A stretch of 64,000 nucleotides of DNA from Rhodoplanes azumiensis (GCF_042682915.1 NZ_JBHUIW010000012.1:62001-126000); one strand, 5' to 3'. Shown: positions 35,024-44,861, counted from the stretch's first letter. Notes: generated from the letters alone by a model not told the origin. Numbers and translations are program-made.

Positions 35024-36706
35024 TCACCCGCCGCCCTGCACCTTGGCCCAGGTGTCGCGCAGGCCGATGGTGCGGTTGAACACGAGCGCGCCGGGGCGCG
35101 AGTCCGCGTCCGGGCAGAAGTACCCCTGGCGCTCGAACTGCACGGCCTGCTCGACCGGCACGTCGGCGAGCGACGGCTCGAGCCGGGCGCCGGTCAGCAC
35201 CTCGAGCGACTGCGGGTTGAGATCCTCCGCGAAGGTCGCCGGCGTCGGCGCCGGGTTCCTGAACAGGTTGTTGTAGACGCGCACCTCGGCCGGGATCGAG
35301 TCGGCGGCCGAGACCCAGTGGATGGTCGCCTTCACCTTGCGGCCGTCCGGGGCGTTGCCGCCGCGGGTCTCCGGATCGTAGCTGCAGCGCAGCTCGACCA
35401 CCTCGCCGGACGCATCCTTCACCACCTCCTTGCAGGTGATGAAGTAGGCCCAGCGCAGGCGCACCTCGCGGCCCGGCGACAGGCGGAAGAAGCCCTTCAC
35501 GGGCGTCTCCTGGAAGTCCTCCCGCTCGACATAAATCTCCCGCGAGAAGGTGAGTTTTCGCGTGCCTTTGGTCGGGTCGTCGGGGTGGTTCACCGCCTCC
35601 AGCGTCTCGCTCTGCCCCTCCGGATAGTTCTCGATCACCACCTTGAGGGGCTTGAGCACCGCCATCCGGCGCTCGGCCGTGCGGTTCAGCACCTCGCGAA
35701 TGGAGAAGTCGAGCATCTGCATGTCGACGACGCTGTTGGCCTTGGCGACGCCGATACGCTTGGCGAATTCGCGCAGCGCCTCGGCCGGCACGCCGCGCCG
35801 GCGCAGGCCCGAGATCGTCGGCATGCGCGGGTCGGTCCAGCCGGTGACGTAGTTCTCGCGCACCAGCGTGGTGAGCACGCGCTTCGACAGCACCAGATAA
35901 GTGATGTTGAGCCGCGCGAACTCGTATTGCCGCGGCTTCGACGGCACCGGCAGGTTCTCGATGAACCAGTCGTACAGCGGCCGGTGATCCTCGAACTCGA
36001 GCGTGCAGATCGAATGCGTGATGTGCTCGATCGCGTCGGACTGGCCGTGGGCGAAGTCGTAGCTCGGATAGATGCACCAGGCGTTGCCGGTGCGCGGATG
36101 ATGCGCGTGGAGGATCCGGTAGAGCACCGGATCGCGCAGATTGATGTTGCCGGACGCCATGTCGATCTTGGCCCGCAGAACCCGCGCCCCGTTCGGGAAC
36201 TCGCCGGCCCGCATGCGGCGGAACAGGTCGAGGTTCTCCTCCACGGATCGGTTGCGGAACGGGCTGTCGGTGCCGGGCTCGGTGAGGGTGCCGCGGGTCG
36301 CGCGGATCTCCTCCTGGGTCTGGTCGTCCACATAGGCCTTGCCGGCCTGGATCAGGTGCTCGGCCCAGCCGTAGAGCTGCTCGAAATAGTCCGAGGCGTA
36401 ATAGAGGTGCTCGCCCCAGTCGAAGCCGAGCCAGCGCACGTCGCGCTCGATCGAGTCGATGTATTCCTGCTCCTCCTTGACCGGGTTGGTGTCGTCGAAG
36501 CGCAGGTGGCAGCGGCCGCCGAACTCGGCCGCGACGCCGAAGTTGAGGCAGATCGACTTGGCGTGGCCGATGTGCAGATAGCCGTTCGGCTCCGGCGGGA
36601 AGCGGGTGACGACCTCGCTCCGGCGGCCGGATTCGAGGTCGGCCTGGATGATGTCGCGGATGAAGTCGCGGCCCGCTTCGGCGGCGACCGGTTCGACTGC
36701 CGTCAT
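35024..36706 (-). CDS. glnS: glutaminyl-tRNA synthetase
   Basis: A 560-residue class I synthetase. The HIGH motif is in PPEPNGYLHIGHAKS, the KMSKS equivalent is VLSKR, and the C-terminal part is the beta-barrel anticodon-binding domain (KLTFSREIYVEREDF, EVRVYNNLF) typical of GlnRS rather than GluRS. It charges tRNA-Gln directly. Many alphaproteobacteria lack it and use GatCAB transamidation instead. ATG 36706 is preceded by AGGA. It is divergent from gltX, sharing a 255-base promoter region. Confidence 0.96.
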   Translation of the reverse strand: MTAVEPVAAEAGRDFIRDIIQADLESGRRSEVVTRFPPEPNGYLHIGHAKSICLNFGVAAEFGGRCHLRFDDTNPVKEEQEYIDSIERDVRWLGFDWGEHLYYASDYFEQLYGWAEHLIQAGKAYVDDQTQEEIRATRGTLTEPGTDSPFRNRSVEENLDLFRRMRAGEFPNGARVLRAKIDMASGNINLRDPVLYRILHAHHPRTGNAWCIYPSYDFAHGQSDAIEHITHSICTLEFEDHRPLYDWFIENLPVPSKPRQYEFARLNITYLVLSKRVLTTLVRENYVTGWTDPRMPTISGLRRRGVPAEALREFAKRIGVAKANSVVDMQMLDFSIREVLNRTAERRMAVLKPLKVVIENYPEGQSETLEAVNHPDDPTKGTRKLTFSREIYVEREDFQETPVKGFFRLSPGREVRLRWAYFITCKEVVKDASGEVVELRCSYDPETRGGNAPDGRKVKATIHWVSAADSIPAEVRVYNNLFRNPAPTPATFAEDLNPQSLEVLTGARLEPSLADVPVEQAVQFERQGYFCPDADSRPGALVFNRTIGLRDTWAKVQGGG

Positions 36707-36961
36707 TGTCGCTGTCCTGTGGACGTCGGTGTCCCGTGGTCCCGTGCCGCCGCACGAGTCGCGCGGAGCGGCACACATCCAGGTCTTGTGCCAAATTCGT
36801 GACGGGGCGCCAAGGGCGAACGCCCCGCGCGTCCGTCCCCCCATCCGCCGCGGTGTCGCCCGCCTGGCATCCGAAGCGTCGATTGCGCGCCCGCACTTCT
36901 GTGCTAAAGGGGCGCGCCCGTGTCCTCGGCCGCGTGCGGCCGACAGCCTCCCGAGAGCCTC

Positions 36962-38422
36962 GTGTCCGAGACCCGCGTTCCCGACACCGTCGTCACCCGA
37001 TTCGCCCCCTCCCCGACCGGCTTCCTGCATATCGGCGGAGCCCGCACGGCGCTGTTCAACTGGCTCTACGCCCGCGCCCGCGGGGGCAAGATGCTGCTGC
37101 GCATCGAGGACACCGACCGCGAGCGCTCCACCCAGGCGGCGATCGACGCCATCCTGGACGGCCTCGCCTGGATCGGCCTCGATTGGGACGGCGACACCGT
37201 CTACCAGTTCGCCCGCGCCGACCGGCATCGCGAGGTGGTCGAGGCCCTGCTCGCCTCCGGCGGCGCCTACCGCTGCTACGCCTCCCAGGCCGAGCTCGAC
37301 GCCATGCGGGAAAAGGCGCGGGCCGAGGGCCGCACCCGCCTCTACGACGGCACCTGGCGCGATCGCGATCCCTCCGAGGCGCCTCCCGGCGTCAAGCCGG
37401 TGATCCGCCTGAAGGCGCCGCTCGAAGGCGAGACGGCGATCGACGACCAGGTCCAGGGCCGCGTCGTCTGGCAGAACGAGAACCTCGACGACCTCGTGCT
37501 GCTGCGCTCCGACGGCACCCCGACCTACATGCTGGCCGTGGTGGTCGACGACCACGACATGGGCGTCACCCACGTCATCCGCGGCGACGACCATCTCACC
37601 AACGCGGCGCGCCAGAAGCAGATCTATGACGCGCTCGGCTGGGCGGTGCCGACCTTCGCCCACATCCCGCTGATCCACGGGCCGGACGGCTCGAAGATGT
37701 CGAAGCGCCACGGGGCGCTCGGCGTCGACGCCTACCGGGCCATGGGCTACCTGCCGGCGGCGATGCGCAACTATCTGGTCCGGCTCGGCTGGAGCCATGG
37801 CGACCAGGAGATTTTTTCGACAGACGAGATGATCTCCGCGTTCGATCTGCCGCAGATCGGCCGCTCGCCGGCGCGCTTCGACTTCGCCAAGCTGGAGAGC
37901 CTCAACGGGCATTACATCCGCCAGCTCGACGCGCCCACCCTGCTGGCCGAGATCGAGAAGCTCTTGCCCCACTTGGCGCAGGGCGACGAGCTCGCCCGCA
38001 AGCTGACGCCGGCGTTGCGTGAAAAACTGCTGCTGGCGCTGCCCGGCCTGAAGGAGCGCGCCAAGACGCTGGTCGACCTGATCGAGCAGGCGCGTTTCGT
38101 CTATGCCGATCGGCCGATCGCGCTCGACGACAAGGCCAAGGCGCTGCTGACCGCGGAGGCCCGCGGCGTGCTCGGGCGGCTCGCGACGGCGCTGGCACCG
38201 GTCGAGCCGTGGACCGCCGAGGCGACCGAGGCCGCGGTGCGCACCTTCGCCGAGGAGCAGGGCCTGAAGCTCGGTGCCGTCGCACAGCCGTTGCGCGCCG
38301 CCCTCACGGGGCGCGCAACCTCGCCGGGCATCTTCGAGGTGCTGGCGACGCTCGGCCGCGAGGAATGCCTCGGCCGCCTGACCGACCAGGCCGGCCTCGC
38401 GACAGTCGCGTCCGAGGCCTGA
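36962..38422 (+). CDS. gltX: glutamyl-tRNA synthetase
   Basis: A 486-residue GluRS: RFAPSPTGFLHIGGARTALFNW contains the HIGH motif, SKMSKRHG the KMSKS loop, and a helical anticodon-binding domain follows. The GTG at 36962 (MSETRVPDTVVTRFAPS) fits the family's short lead; another in-frame GTG at 36920 would add 14 residues and has a better-spaced AAGGGG, so the start is not certain. gltA follows 280 bases downstream on the same strand. Confidence 0.96.
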   Translation: MSETRVPDTVVTRFAPSPTGFLHIGGARTALFNWLYARARGGKMLLRIEDTDRERSTQAAIDAILDGLAWIGLDWDGDTVYQFARADRHREVVEALLASGGAYRCYASQAELDAMREKARAEGRTRLYDGTWRDRDPSEAPPGVKPVIRLKAPLEGETAIDDQVQGRVVWQNENLDDLVLLRSDGTPTYMLAVVVDDHDMGVTHVIRGDDHLTNAARQKQIYDALGWAVPTFAHIPLIHGPDGSKMSKRHGALGVDAYRAMGYLPAAMRNYLVRLGWSHGDQEIFSTDEMISAFDLPQIGRSPARFDFAKLESLNGHYIRQLDAPTLLAEIEKLLPHLAQGDELARKLTPALREKLLLALPGLKERAKTLVDLIEQARFVYADRPIALDDKAKALLTAEARGVLGRLATALAPVEPWTAEATEAAVRTFAEEQGLKLGAVAQPLRAALTGRATSPGIFEVLATLGREECLGRLTDQAGLATVASEA

Positions 38423-38702
38423 CCGGCCGGGGTTCCGGCCGGCCGTTGCCGGATGGTCGTCCGCGATCGATGACCCGGACCGGCCGGCGACCGCTCCGGG
38501 CGCTTCCGGCGGCGCCGTCGGGCCCCCATATCGCCTTGTATGTCGGGCGTTTCACTGCCCTTTTTCCGTGCCCATGGCGTCACCTTGCCGCACTGCACGA
38601 GATGCGGTACGCAGGGCTCGGCCGGGCGCGGAAGGATCCCCTCGACCGCCCGCCGGCGCGAGCCCGCGTGTGCTCGCTCGACCCCTGACATCCGAGGAGC
38701 CT

Positions 38703-40010
38703 ATGGACGCTAAATCGGGCGCCAACACGAAGACCGGGACCCTCACGATCGGCAGCGAGAGCTGTACGTTCCCGATCCATCAAGGGACCATCGGCCCTGA
38801 TGTCCTCGACATCAGCAAGCTCTACAGCAAGGCCGGCATCTTCACCTACGATCCCGGCTTCACGTCGACCGCGAGCTGCGAGTCGAAGATCACCTATATC
38901 GACGGTGACGAAGGCGTCCTGCTCTATCGCGGCTACCCGATCGAGCAGCTGGCCGAGCACGGCGACTTCCTCGAGACCTGCTACCTGCTCCTCTACGGCG
39001 AGCTGCCGACCGCCGCCGAGAAGAAGGACTTCGATCTGCGCGTCACCCGCCACACCATGGTGCACGAGCAGATGGCCCGCTTCTATCAGGGCTTCCGCCG
39101 CGACGCGCATCCGATGGCCGTCATGGTGGGCTGCGTCGGCGCGCTCTCGGCGTTCTATCACGACTCGATCGACATCTCCGATCCGCACCAGCGGATGGTG
39201 GCCTCGATCCGCATGATCGCCAAGATGCCGACCATCGCGGCGATGGCCTACAAATACACGATCGGCCAGCCGTTCATCTATCCGAAGAACGAGCTCGACT
39301 ACTCGGCGAACTTCCTGCGCATGTGCTTCGCCGTGCCGGCCGAGGAGTACAAGGTGAACCCGATCCTGGCCCGCGCCATGGACCGCATCTTCATCCTGCA
39401 CGCGGACCACGAGCAGAACGCCTCGACCTCGACGGTGCGGCTCGCCGGCTCCTCGGGCGCCAACCCGTTCGCCTGCATCGCGGCCGGCATCGCCTGCCTG
39501 TGGGGTCCGGCCCACGGCGGCGCCAACGAGGCGGCGCTGAAGATGCTGGCCGAGATCGGCAAGCCCGAGCGCATCCCAGAGTTCATCCGCCGCGCCAAGG
39601 ATCCGAACGATTCGTTCCGCCTGATGGGCTTCGGCCACCGGGTCTACAAGAACTACGACCCGCGCGCCAAGATCATGCAGACGACCTGCCACAAGGTGCT
39701 GGCCGAGACGGGCGTCAACGACGACCTGCTCGAGGTCGCCATGGAGCTCGAGCGCGTGGCGCTCCACGACGAGTACTTCATCGAGAAGAAGCTCTATCCG
39801 AACATCGACTTCTATTCGGGCATCACGCTCAAGGCGATGGGCTTCCCGACCTCGATGTTCACGGTGCTGTTCGCCCTCGCCCGCACGGTCGGCTGGATCG
39901 CCCAGTGGAAGGAGATGATCGAGGATCCGAGCCAGAAGATCGGCCGTCCCCGCCAGCTCTACACCGGCGCGACCCGGCGCGAGTACACCGACATTTCCCG
40001 CCGGGTGTGA
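38703..40010 (+). CDS. gltA: citrate synthase (type II)
   Basis: A 435-residue citrate synthase, condensing oxaloacetate and acetyl-CoA at the entry of the TCA cycle. Active-site regions are clear: HADHEQNASTSTVR, GPAHGGANEAAL, GFGHRVYKNYDPRA and FYSGI. The length and N-terminal beta domain mark the hexameric, NADH-sensitive type of Gram-negatives. GAGGAG stands just before the ATG at 38703. The 280-base leader contains a less GC-rich patch (38526-38570) likely to carry its own promoter. Confidence 0.97.
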   Translation: MDAKSGANTKTGTLTIGSESCTFPIHQGTIGPDVLDISKLYSKAGIFTYDPGFTSTASCESKITYIDGDEGVLLYRGYPIEQLAEHGDFLETCYLLLYGELPTAAEKKDFDLRVTRHTMVHEQMARFYQGFRRDAHPMAVMVGCVGALSAFYHDSIDISDPHQRMVASIRMIAKMPTIAAMAYKYTIGQPFIYPKNELDYSANFLRMCFAVPAEEYKVNPILARAMDRIFILHADHEQNASTSTVRLAGSSGANPFACIAAGIACLWGPAHGGANEAALKMLAEIGKPERIPEFIRRAKDPNDSFRLMGFGHRVYKNYDPRAKIMQTTCHKVLAETGVNDDLLEVAMELERVALHDEYFIEKKLYPNIDFYSGITLKAMGFPTSMFTVLFALARTVGWIAQWKEMIEDPSQKIGRPRQLYTGATRREYTDISRRV

Positions 40011-40049
40011 GGCGGCACCTCGCCGGTCTGCGCGGCCTGATCACGATCC

Positions 40050-40080
40050 ACGGGGCGCCTTCGGGGCGCCCCGTTTCGTT
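40050..40080 (+). terminator. intrinsic terminator after gltA
   Basis: A ten-base-pair stem ACGGGGCGCC / GGCGCCCCGT with a five-base TTCGG loop, followed by TTTCGTTT. It starts 40 bases after the gltA stop and faces lpxB coming from the other side. Confidence 0.9.
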
Positions 40081-40193
40081 TCGGGCGCGGCGGCGTCGCA
40101 GCGGAGACGCCGGGCGCGGTCGCCGAGACCGCTCGCCCGGCACCATGGCGGGACGATCGACGGCACGGTGAGTTGATCAGCGCGCCGCATCCC

Positions 40194-41354
40194 TCACCGC
40201 CCCATCGCCGCGATCACCACGTCGGCGGCGCGTTCGCTCGGGCGGGCCGTGCCGATCTCCATGATCGTGTCGAGCCGGGCGAAGGCGTCGGTCTGGCGGC
40301 GACGTTCCGGGGTGTCGCCGAGGAGGGGCGCGAGCGCGGCGGCGAGCGCGTCCGGCGTCGCGGCGCGCTGGATCAGCTCGGGCATCACGTTGTCGCCGAG
40401 CACCAGGTTCGCCAGCACGATCGACGGCACCTTGATCATCAGCCGGCCGATCATCTCCTCGATCACCGAGAGCTTGTAGGCGACGACGGTCGGCACGCCG
40501 GCGACGGCGAGCTCGAGCGTCACGGTGCCGGAGGCGGCGAGCGCCGCGCGGGCTTGGCGGAACGCGGCCCATTTCTCCTCCGGCGTCGCGACGATCCGCG
40601 GGCGCACGACCCAGGAGGCGGTGGTTTCGCGAACCCGCGCGAGGTGATGGGGCGGCGTGGGCAGCACAGCGTCGACCGGCCCGGCCCGCTCCACCAGCGC
40701 CGCCAGTGCCTCGCCGAACACGGCGGTATGGCGCGCCAGCTCGCCGCGGCGGCTGCCCGGCAGCGCCAGCACCACGGGCGGCTTCGCCTCGCGGCGAGCG
40801 GCCTCCGCCGCGTCCGGTCGCAGCAGCGCCGTCTCGGCCGCCAGCGGGTGGCCCACATAGGTGCAGGCCGGGCCGCCGAGCCTCTCGTGCGCCGCGGGCT
40901 CGAACGGGAGGAGCGCCAGCACGTGGTCGACATACGCCGTCATGGCGCGTGCCCGCCCCGGCCGCCACGCCCACACGGAGGGCGACACGTAGTCGACGAC
41001 CGGCAGCCCCGGCATCGCCCGTCGGACGCGGCGCGCGACCCGGTGGGTGAACTCCGGGCTGTCGATGATCACCAGCACGTCGGGTCTTTCGGCCACGATG
41101 GCGTCGGCCGCCGCCCTGATCTTTCCCAATAGCTCGGGCAGCCGCGAGACGATCGCCGTGATGCCGATGATGGCCAGCTCGTCGATCGGAAACAGGCTGT
41201 GCAGCCCCTGCCCCGCCATCTCGGCGCCGCCGAGCCCGACGAAGCGCGCCGCCGGCATCCGGGCACGCAGCGCCGCCAGCAGGCCGGCGCCGAGCCGGTC
41301 GCCCGACGCCTCGGTCGCCACCACGGCGATGGTCGGTCCGCCCGCCGCCGTCAT
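40194..41354 (-). CDS. lpxB: lipid-A-disaccharide synthase
   Basis: A 386-residue GT-B glycosyltransferase that joins UDP-diacylglucosamine and lipid X. Landmarks are VATEASGDRLGAGLL near the N-terminus, FVGLGGAEM, DSPEFTHRVARRVRR, YVSPSVWAWRPGR, LALLPFEP and ASGTVTLELAVAGVPTVVAYK. The start ATGA overlaps the lpxI stop by four bases, indicating translational coupling. Last gene of the minus-strand supercluster. Confidence 0.96.
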   Translation of the reverse strand: MTAAGGPTIAVVATEASGDRLGAGLLAALRARMPAARFVGLGGAEMAGQGLHSLFPIDELAIIGITAIVSRLPELLGKIRAAADAIVAERPDVLVIIDSPEFTHRVARRVRRAMPGLPVVDYVSPSVWAWRPGRARAMTAYVDHVLALLPFEPAAHERLGGPACTYVGHPLAAETALLRPDAAEAARREAKPPVVLALPGSRRGELARHTAVFGEALAALVERAGPVDAVLPTPPHHLARVRETTASWVVRPRIVATPEEKWAAFRQARAALAASGTVTLELAVAGVPTVVAYKLSVIEEMIGRLMIKVPSIVLANLVLGDNVMPELIQRAATPDALAAALAPLLGDTPERRRQTDAFARLDTIMEIGTARPSERAADVVIAAMGR

Positions 41355-42226
41355 GGCGACGCCTCCGGCGCGGCGACGCCGACCGCGAACACGCCGGCCG
41401 CCTCGGCGCGGCGCGCGATCTCCTGCGGCTCCGCCAGGATGACGCCGCCGGCGGCGACCGCGAGCCCGGCGAGCCCGGCGCGGGCGACGCCGTCGACGGT
41501 CCGCGGGCCGACCGTCGGCATGTCGAAGCGGCGATCCTGGCCGATCTTGGGCGCCTTCACCAGCACGCCGACACCGCGCGGCAGCTTGATCCGCCCGACC
41601 TCGCGCAGCTCGGCGACGCGGGCCAGCATACGGTCGGTGCCCTCGGCCGCCTCGACGGCAAGCACGTAGCGATCCGCCACCACGACGGCCTGACCGACGT
41701 CGAACGGGCTCGTCGCGGCGAGCAGATCGAGGCCGAGCGCAATGTCGGCGTGGTCGCGGACGGTCGGCGCCCGAGTGCCCAAACGGCCTTCCGGCGCCAG
41801 GATGTCGGGCGCCACCTCGTGCGCGCCGAGCAGGCGGAAGCCGTCCGCTTCCAGGATTTTGCCGACGCTGGAGAGCAGATGATCGTCGCCGCCGCGGAAC
41901 GCGCGGACCACTTTCGGCAGAACCTGCACGGTGCCCCAGTCGAGCCGCAGCCCGAACGGCGACGGGCGGGTCAGACCACCGATGACGACGACGTCGCGGC
42001 AGCCCTCCTGCCGCATCAGCCTTCGGAACGCGCCGTAGCGGGCGAGCGGCACCCAGTGATGGCGGAACGTCTCGACGACGGCCGGGTCGGCCCAGCCGGT
42101 CAGGGCGAACAGCACCACGGGCCGGCCCGTGGCCGCGACCTTGGCGGCGATGTCGCCGGGCAGCCGGCCGCTACCGCAGACCAGGGCGAGGGGCTCGCCC
42201 GCTCGTGCTGCGGCCGCGTCCGTCAT
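41351..42226 (-). CDS. lpxI: UDP-2,3-diacylglucosamine pyrophosphatase LpxI
   Basis: A 291-residue LpxI (formerly DUF1009), the alphaproteobacterial substitute for LpxH that releases lipid X and UMP. Phrases include LALVCGSGRLPGDIA, VVIGGLTRPSPFGLRLDWGT, GGDDHLLSSVGKILE, GHEVAPDIL-like GAHEVAPDILAPEG and a final domain with DMPTVGPRTVDGVARAGLAG. Its stop overlaps the lpxB start and lpxA ends ten bases upstream, so lpxA-lpxI-lpxB is one operon. Confidence 0.95.
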   Translation of the reverse strand: MTDAAAARAGEPLALVCGSGRLPGDIAAKVAATGRPVVLFALTGWADPAVVETFRHHWVPLARYGAFRRLMRQEGCRDVVVIGGLTRPSPFGLRLDWGTVQVLPKVVRAFRGGDDHLLSSVGKILEADGFRLLGAHEVAPDILAPEGRLGTRAPTVRDHADIALGLDLLAATSPFDVGQAVVVADRYVLAVEAAEGTDRMLARVAELREVGRIKLPRGVGVLVKAPKIGQDRRFDMPTVGPRTVDGVARAGLAGLAVAAGGVILAEPQEIARRAEAAGVFAVGVAAPEASP

Positions 42227-42236
42227 CGCCCCGCCG

Positions 42237-43046
42237 TCACGTCGCGGCGCGCAACGCGGCGCGCTTCACGCCCATGGTGAGGGGCCGCGTGCCGGCGCGG
42301 ATGAAGCCGACGATCTGGCCGATCAGCGGGTCGTCGCCGAGATCGGCGGCGACGAGATCGAGCCGCTCGCGAAACGTGCCCGCGCCGAAGAACAGCGCCT
42401 CGAAGCCGCGATGCACCTTGTGGATGTCGGCCTTGGAGAGACCGCGCCGCTTCATGCCGACGACGTTGAGGCCGATCAGCTCGGCCGACTGGCCGTGCAC
42501 CAGGCCGAACGGGATCACGTCGGCGCGCACGCCGGAGAGGCCGACGATCATGGCGAAGTCGCCGATGCGCACGAACTGGCGCACCGCCGCCTGACCGCCG
42601 AACACCACATAAGAGCCGACCTGGACGTGCCCGCCCAGCACGGCGTTGTTGGCGAAGGTGACATGGTCGCCGACCACGCAGTCGTGGCCGACATGCGAGC
42701 CGACCATGAAGAAGCAGTGGCTACCCACCCGGGTGAGGCCGTGATCGTCCTCGGTCCCGGTGTTCATGGTGACGCCTTCGCGGATGTCGTTGTCGGAGCC
42801 GACCACGAGCCGGGTCGGCCCGCCGCGATAATGGGTCGACTGCGGCGGCGTGCCGAGCGAGGCGAACGGATGGATGGTGTTGCGCTCGCCGATCACGGTG
42901 TGGCCCGTGATGGCGACGTGCGAGATCAGCCGCGTTCCGGCGCCGATCTCGACGTTCGGCCCGACCGTGCAGAACGGGCCGACCTCGACGTCGTCGGCGA
43001 GACGGGCTCCGTCCGCGACGCGGGCGCTCGGATCGATCATGGGCAT
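42237..43046 (-). CDS. lpxA: UDP-N-acetylglucosamine acyltransferase
   Basis: A 269-residue left-handed beta-helix acyltransferase for the first step of lipid A synthesis. The hexapeptide repeats run through IDPSARVADGARLADDVEVGPFC onwards; the catalytic histidine lies in VGSHCFFMVGSHVGHDC. ATG 43046 is chosen because GGGAG is about ten bases upstream; a GTG at 43055 overlapping the fabZ stop (GTGA) and an ATG at 43040 are alternatives. Confidence 0.96.
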   Translation of the reverse strand: MPMIDPSARVADGARLADDVEVGPFCTVGPNVEIGAGTRLISHVAITGHTVIGERNTIHPFASLGTPPQSTHYRGGPTRLVVGSDNDIREGVTMNTGTEDDHGLTRVGSHCFFMVGSHVGHDCVVGDHVTFANNAVLGGHVQVGSYVVFGGQAAVRQFVRIGDFAMIVGLSGVRADVIPFGLVHGQSAELIGLNVVGMKRRGLSKADIHKVHRGFEALFFGAGTFRERLDLVAADLGDDPLIGQIVGFIRAGTRPLTMGVKRAALRAAT

Positions 43047-43051
43047 GCGGC

Positions 43052-43513
43052 TCACACTCCCGACAGCACGGCGCTGACCTCGGCCTCCGCGACCAGCTGG
43101 CCGGCGACCTTCGCCTCGCCGCGGAACCACCACATGTTGCGCCGGCGCGACAGCTTGGTCATGTGGTACTCGATGGTGTCGCCGGGGGTCACCGGCTTAC
43201 GGAACTTCACCTTGTCGATGGTGGTGAAGAACACCGTGTAGGGCGGGCGCCCGATCTCGCCGGACAGCACGCAGAGGACGCCGGCGGTCTGCGCCATCCC
43301 CTCGATCATCAAGACGCCCGGAAACACCGGCATCTCGGGGAAATGCCCCATGAACTGCGGCTCGTTGAACGTGACGTTCTTGATGCCGATGCCGAACTCG
43401 GCGCCGCGGATGTTGATCACCCGGTCCACCAGCAGGAACGGGTAGCGGTGCGGCAGGGACTTCATGATGGCCGAGATGTCGGCCGCCTCCAGCTTCGTGA
43501 CAGCCTCCGTCAT
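43052..43513 (-). CDS. fabZ: 3-hydroxyacyl-ACP dehydratase
   Basis: A 153-residue hot-dog dehydratase of fatty acid elongation. SLPHRYPFLLVDRV, the catalytic NEPQFMGHFPEMPVFPGVLMIEGMAQ region with His and Glu, and KVKFRKPVTPGD are all present. ATG 43513 follows GAGGA by eight bases; an upstream in-frame ATG at 43540 overlaps lpxD and has no good ribosome site. Placement between lpxD and lpxA couples acyl-chain supply with lipid A synthesis. Confidence 0.95.
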   Translation of the reverse strand: MTEAVTKLEAADISAIMKSLPHRYPFLLVDRVINIRGAEFGIGIKNVTFNEPQFMGHFPEMPVFPGVLMIEGMAQTAGVLCVLSGEIGRPPYTVFFTTIDKVKFRKPVTPGDTIEYHMTKLSRRRNMWWFRGEAKVAGQLVAEAEVSAVLSGV

Positions 43514-43523
43514 CGCGGCGTCC

Positions 43524-44600
43524 TCAATGCTTTTCGTCATCTGATCGTTCGGGTTTGTCGCCGCCGCCCTTGCCCTGGGCGAGGCGGTTGATGGCGCGCA
43601 GCTCGCGCATCCAGGCCTTGGCCGGCTTGGCCGGGAAGCCGCCCCAGCGCTGGCCCGGCGGAATGTCGGAATTGACCCCGCTGAGCGCCGCGACCTGGGC
43701 GCCCTGGCCGATCACCACGTGGTTGTTGGTGCCGGAGCGGGCGCCGAGGACGACGTAGTCCTCCAGCACCGTGCTGCCCGAGATGCCGACCTGGGCGACG
43801 ATCACGCAGTGGCGGCCGATCAGCACGTTGTGGCCGATCTGCACGAGGTTGTCGATCTTGGTGCCCTCGCCGATCACGGTGTCGCGGGTGCCGCCGCGGT
43901 CGATCGTGGTGCCGGCGCCGATCTCGACGTCGTTCTGGATGATGACCCGGCGCAGCTGCGGCACCTTCTGGTGGCCGCCCGGCCCCATCACGAAGCCGAA
44001 GCCGTCCTGGCCGATGCGGCAGCCGGGGTGGATGATCACGCGGTCGCCGACCAGGGCATGGGTGAGCGTGACGCCGGCCCCGATGGCGCAGTCGCGTCCG
44101 ATCCGGACCCCCGGCCCGATCACGGCGGTCGGCCCGATCACGGTGCCGGCGCCGATCTCGGCGCCCGGCCCGACGACAGCACCCGGATCGACCGTGACGC
44201 CGGCCTCCAGCCGCGCCGCCGGATGCACCGAGGCGCCGGGCGCGACGCCCTGGCCGCCGAACAGCGACGCCGGCTTCAGGGCGGCCGGATAGAGGGCGCG
44301 GGCGACGGCGACGAACGCACGGTGCGGATCCTTCACGACCAGCACGGGCAGGTGCTCGGGCGCGGCGGCGGCGAGCCGCGGCGCGATCAGGCAGGCCCCG
44401 GCACGGCTCGCCGCCAGCTCGTCGAGGTAGCGCGGGTTCTCCAGGAAGGCGAGGTCGGACGGCCCGGCTTGGTCGAGGGTCGCGACGTCGCGGATGACGC
44501 GGTCGAGCGGCGCCCCGGCCGCCGGCTCGGCGCCGGTCAGCCGGGTGATCTCGGCGAGCGTGAGCGTGGTCGACGGCGAGAAGAAGAACGGTTCGCTCAT
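43524..44600 (-). CDS. lpxD: UDP-3-O-acylglucosamine N-acyltransferase
   Basis: A 358-residue LpxD: an N-terminal uridine-binding domain (SPSTTLTLAEITRLTGAEP, LAFLENPRYLDELA) then a long hexapeptide-repeat helix with the catalytic region FGFVMGPGGHQKVPQLRRVIIQ and IGHNVLIGRHCVIVAQVGISGSTVLED. A charged C-terminal helix ends GGGDKPERSDDEKH. It follows bamA across a gap with a ten-base-pair hairpin. Confidence 0.96.
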   Translation of the reverse strand: MSEPFFFSPSTTLTLAEITRLTGAEPAAGAPLDRVIRDVATLDQAGPSDLAFLENPRYLDELAASRAGACLIAPRLAAAAPEHLPVLVVKDPHRAFVAVARALYPAALKPASLFGGQGVAPGASVHPAARLEAGVTVDPGAVVGPGAEIGAGTVIGPTAVIGPGVRIGRDCAIGAGVTLTHALVGDRVIIHPGCRIGQDGFGFVMGPGGHQKVPQLRRVIIQNDVEIGAGTTIDRGGTRDTVIGEGTKIDNLVQIGHNVLIGRHCVIVAQVGISGSTVLEDYVVLGARSGTNNHVVIGQGAQVAALSGVNSDIPPGQRWGGFPAKPAKAWMRELRAINRLAQGKGGGDKPERSDDEKH

Positions 44601-44783
44601 GGCGGCGACACAGCCCCGGGGTGGCGACGCCGGCGACGGGGCGCGATGGGACGGAGGCGACGACGATCGGCCGGACGAAACATGGCGAGAGGGTTGCCAG
44701 TTTCGGTCGGGGCTGACAACGCCCCGATGGCCCTCGCGCCCCGGTTTTTGCGGGAGGCCGAAATGCGACGCCCGAAATGCGAC

Positions 44784-44806
44784 GCCCGGGGCCGTCGGCC
44801 CCGGGC
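44784..44806 (-). terminator. strong hairpin between bamA and lpxD
   Basis: Ten-base-pair stem GCCCGGGGCC / GGCCCCGGGC with a GTC loop, 55 bases after the bamA stop. No U-run follows on the minus strand, so it is more likely an mRNA-stability or partial attenuation element than a full terminator. Beside it the 14-mer CGAAATGCGACGCC is repeated in tandem (44759-44786). Confidence 0.55.
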
Positions 44807-44861
44807 GGGTGTCTCGCTCGCCGATCGGGGCCTGCCCGGTCGGCGGGGGATCGGCGCGGCG

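Noticed and set aside
36707..37972. Extension of glnS to the right across gltX
   Set aside because: The frame remains open antisense to gltX, but the ATG at 36706 gives the proper GlnRS N-terminus with a ribosome site.
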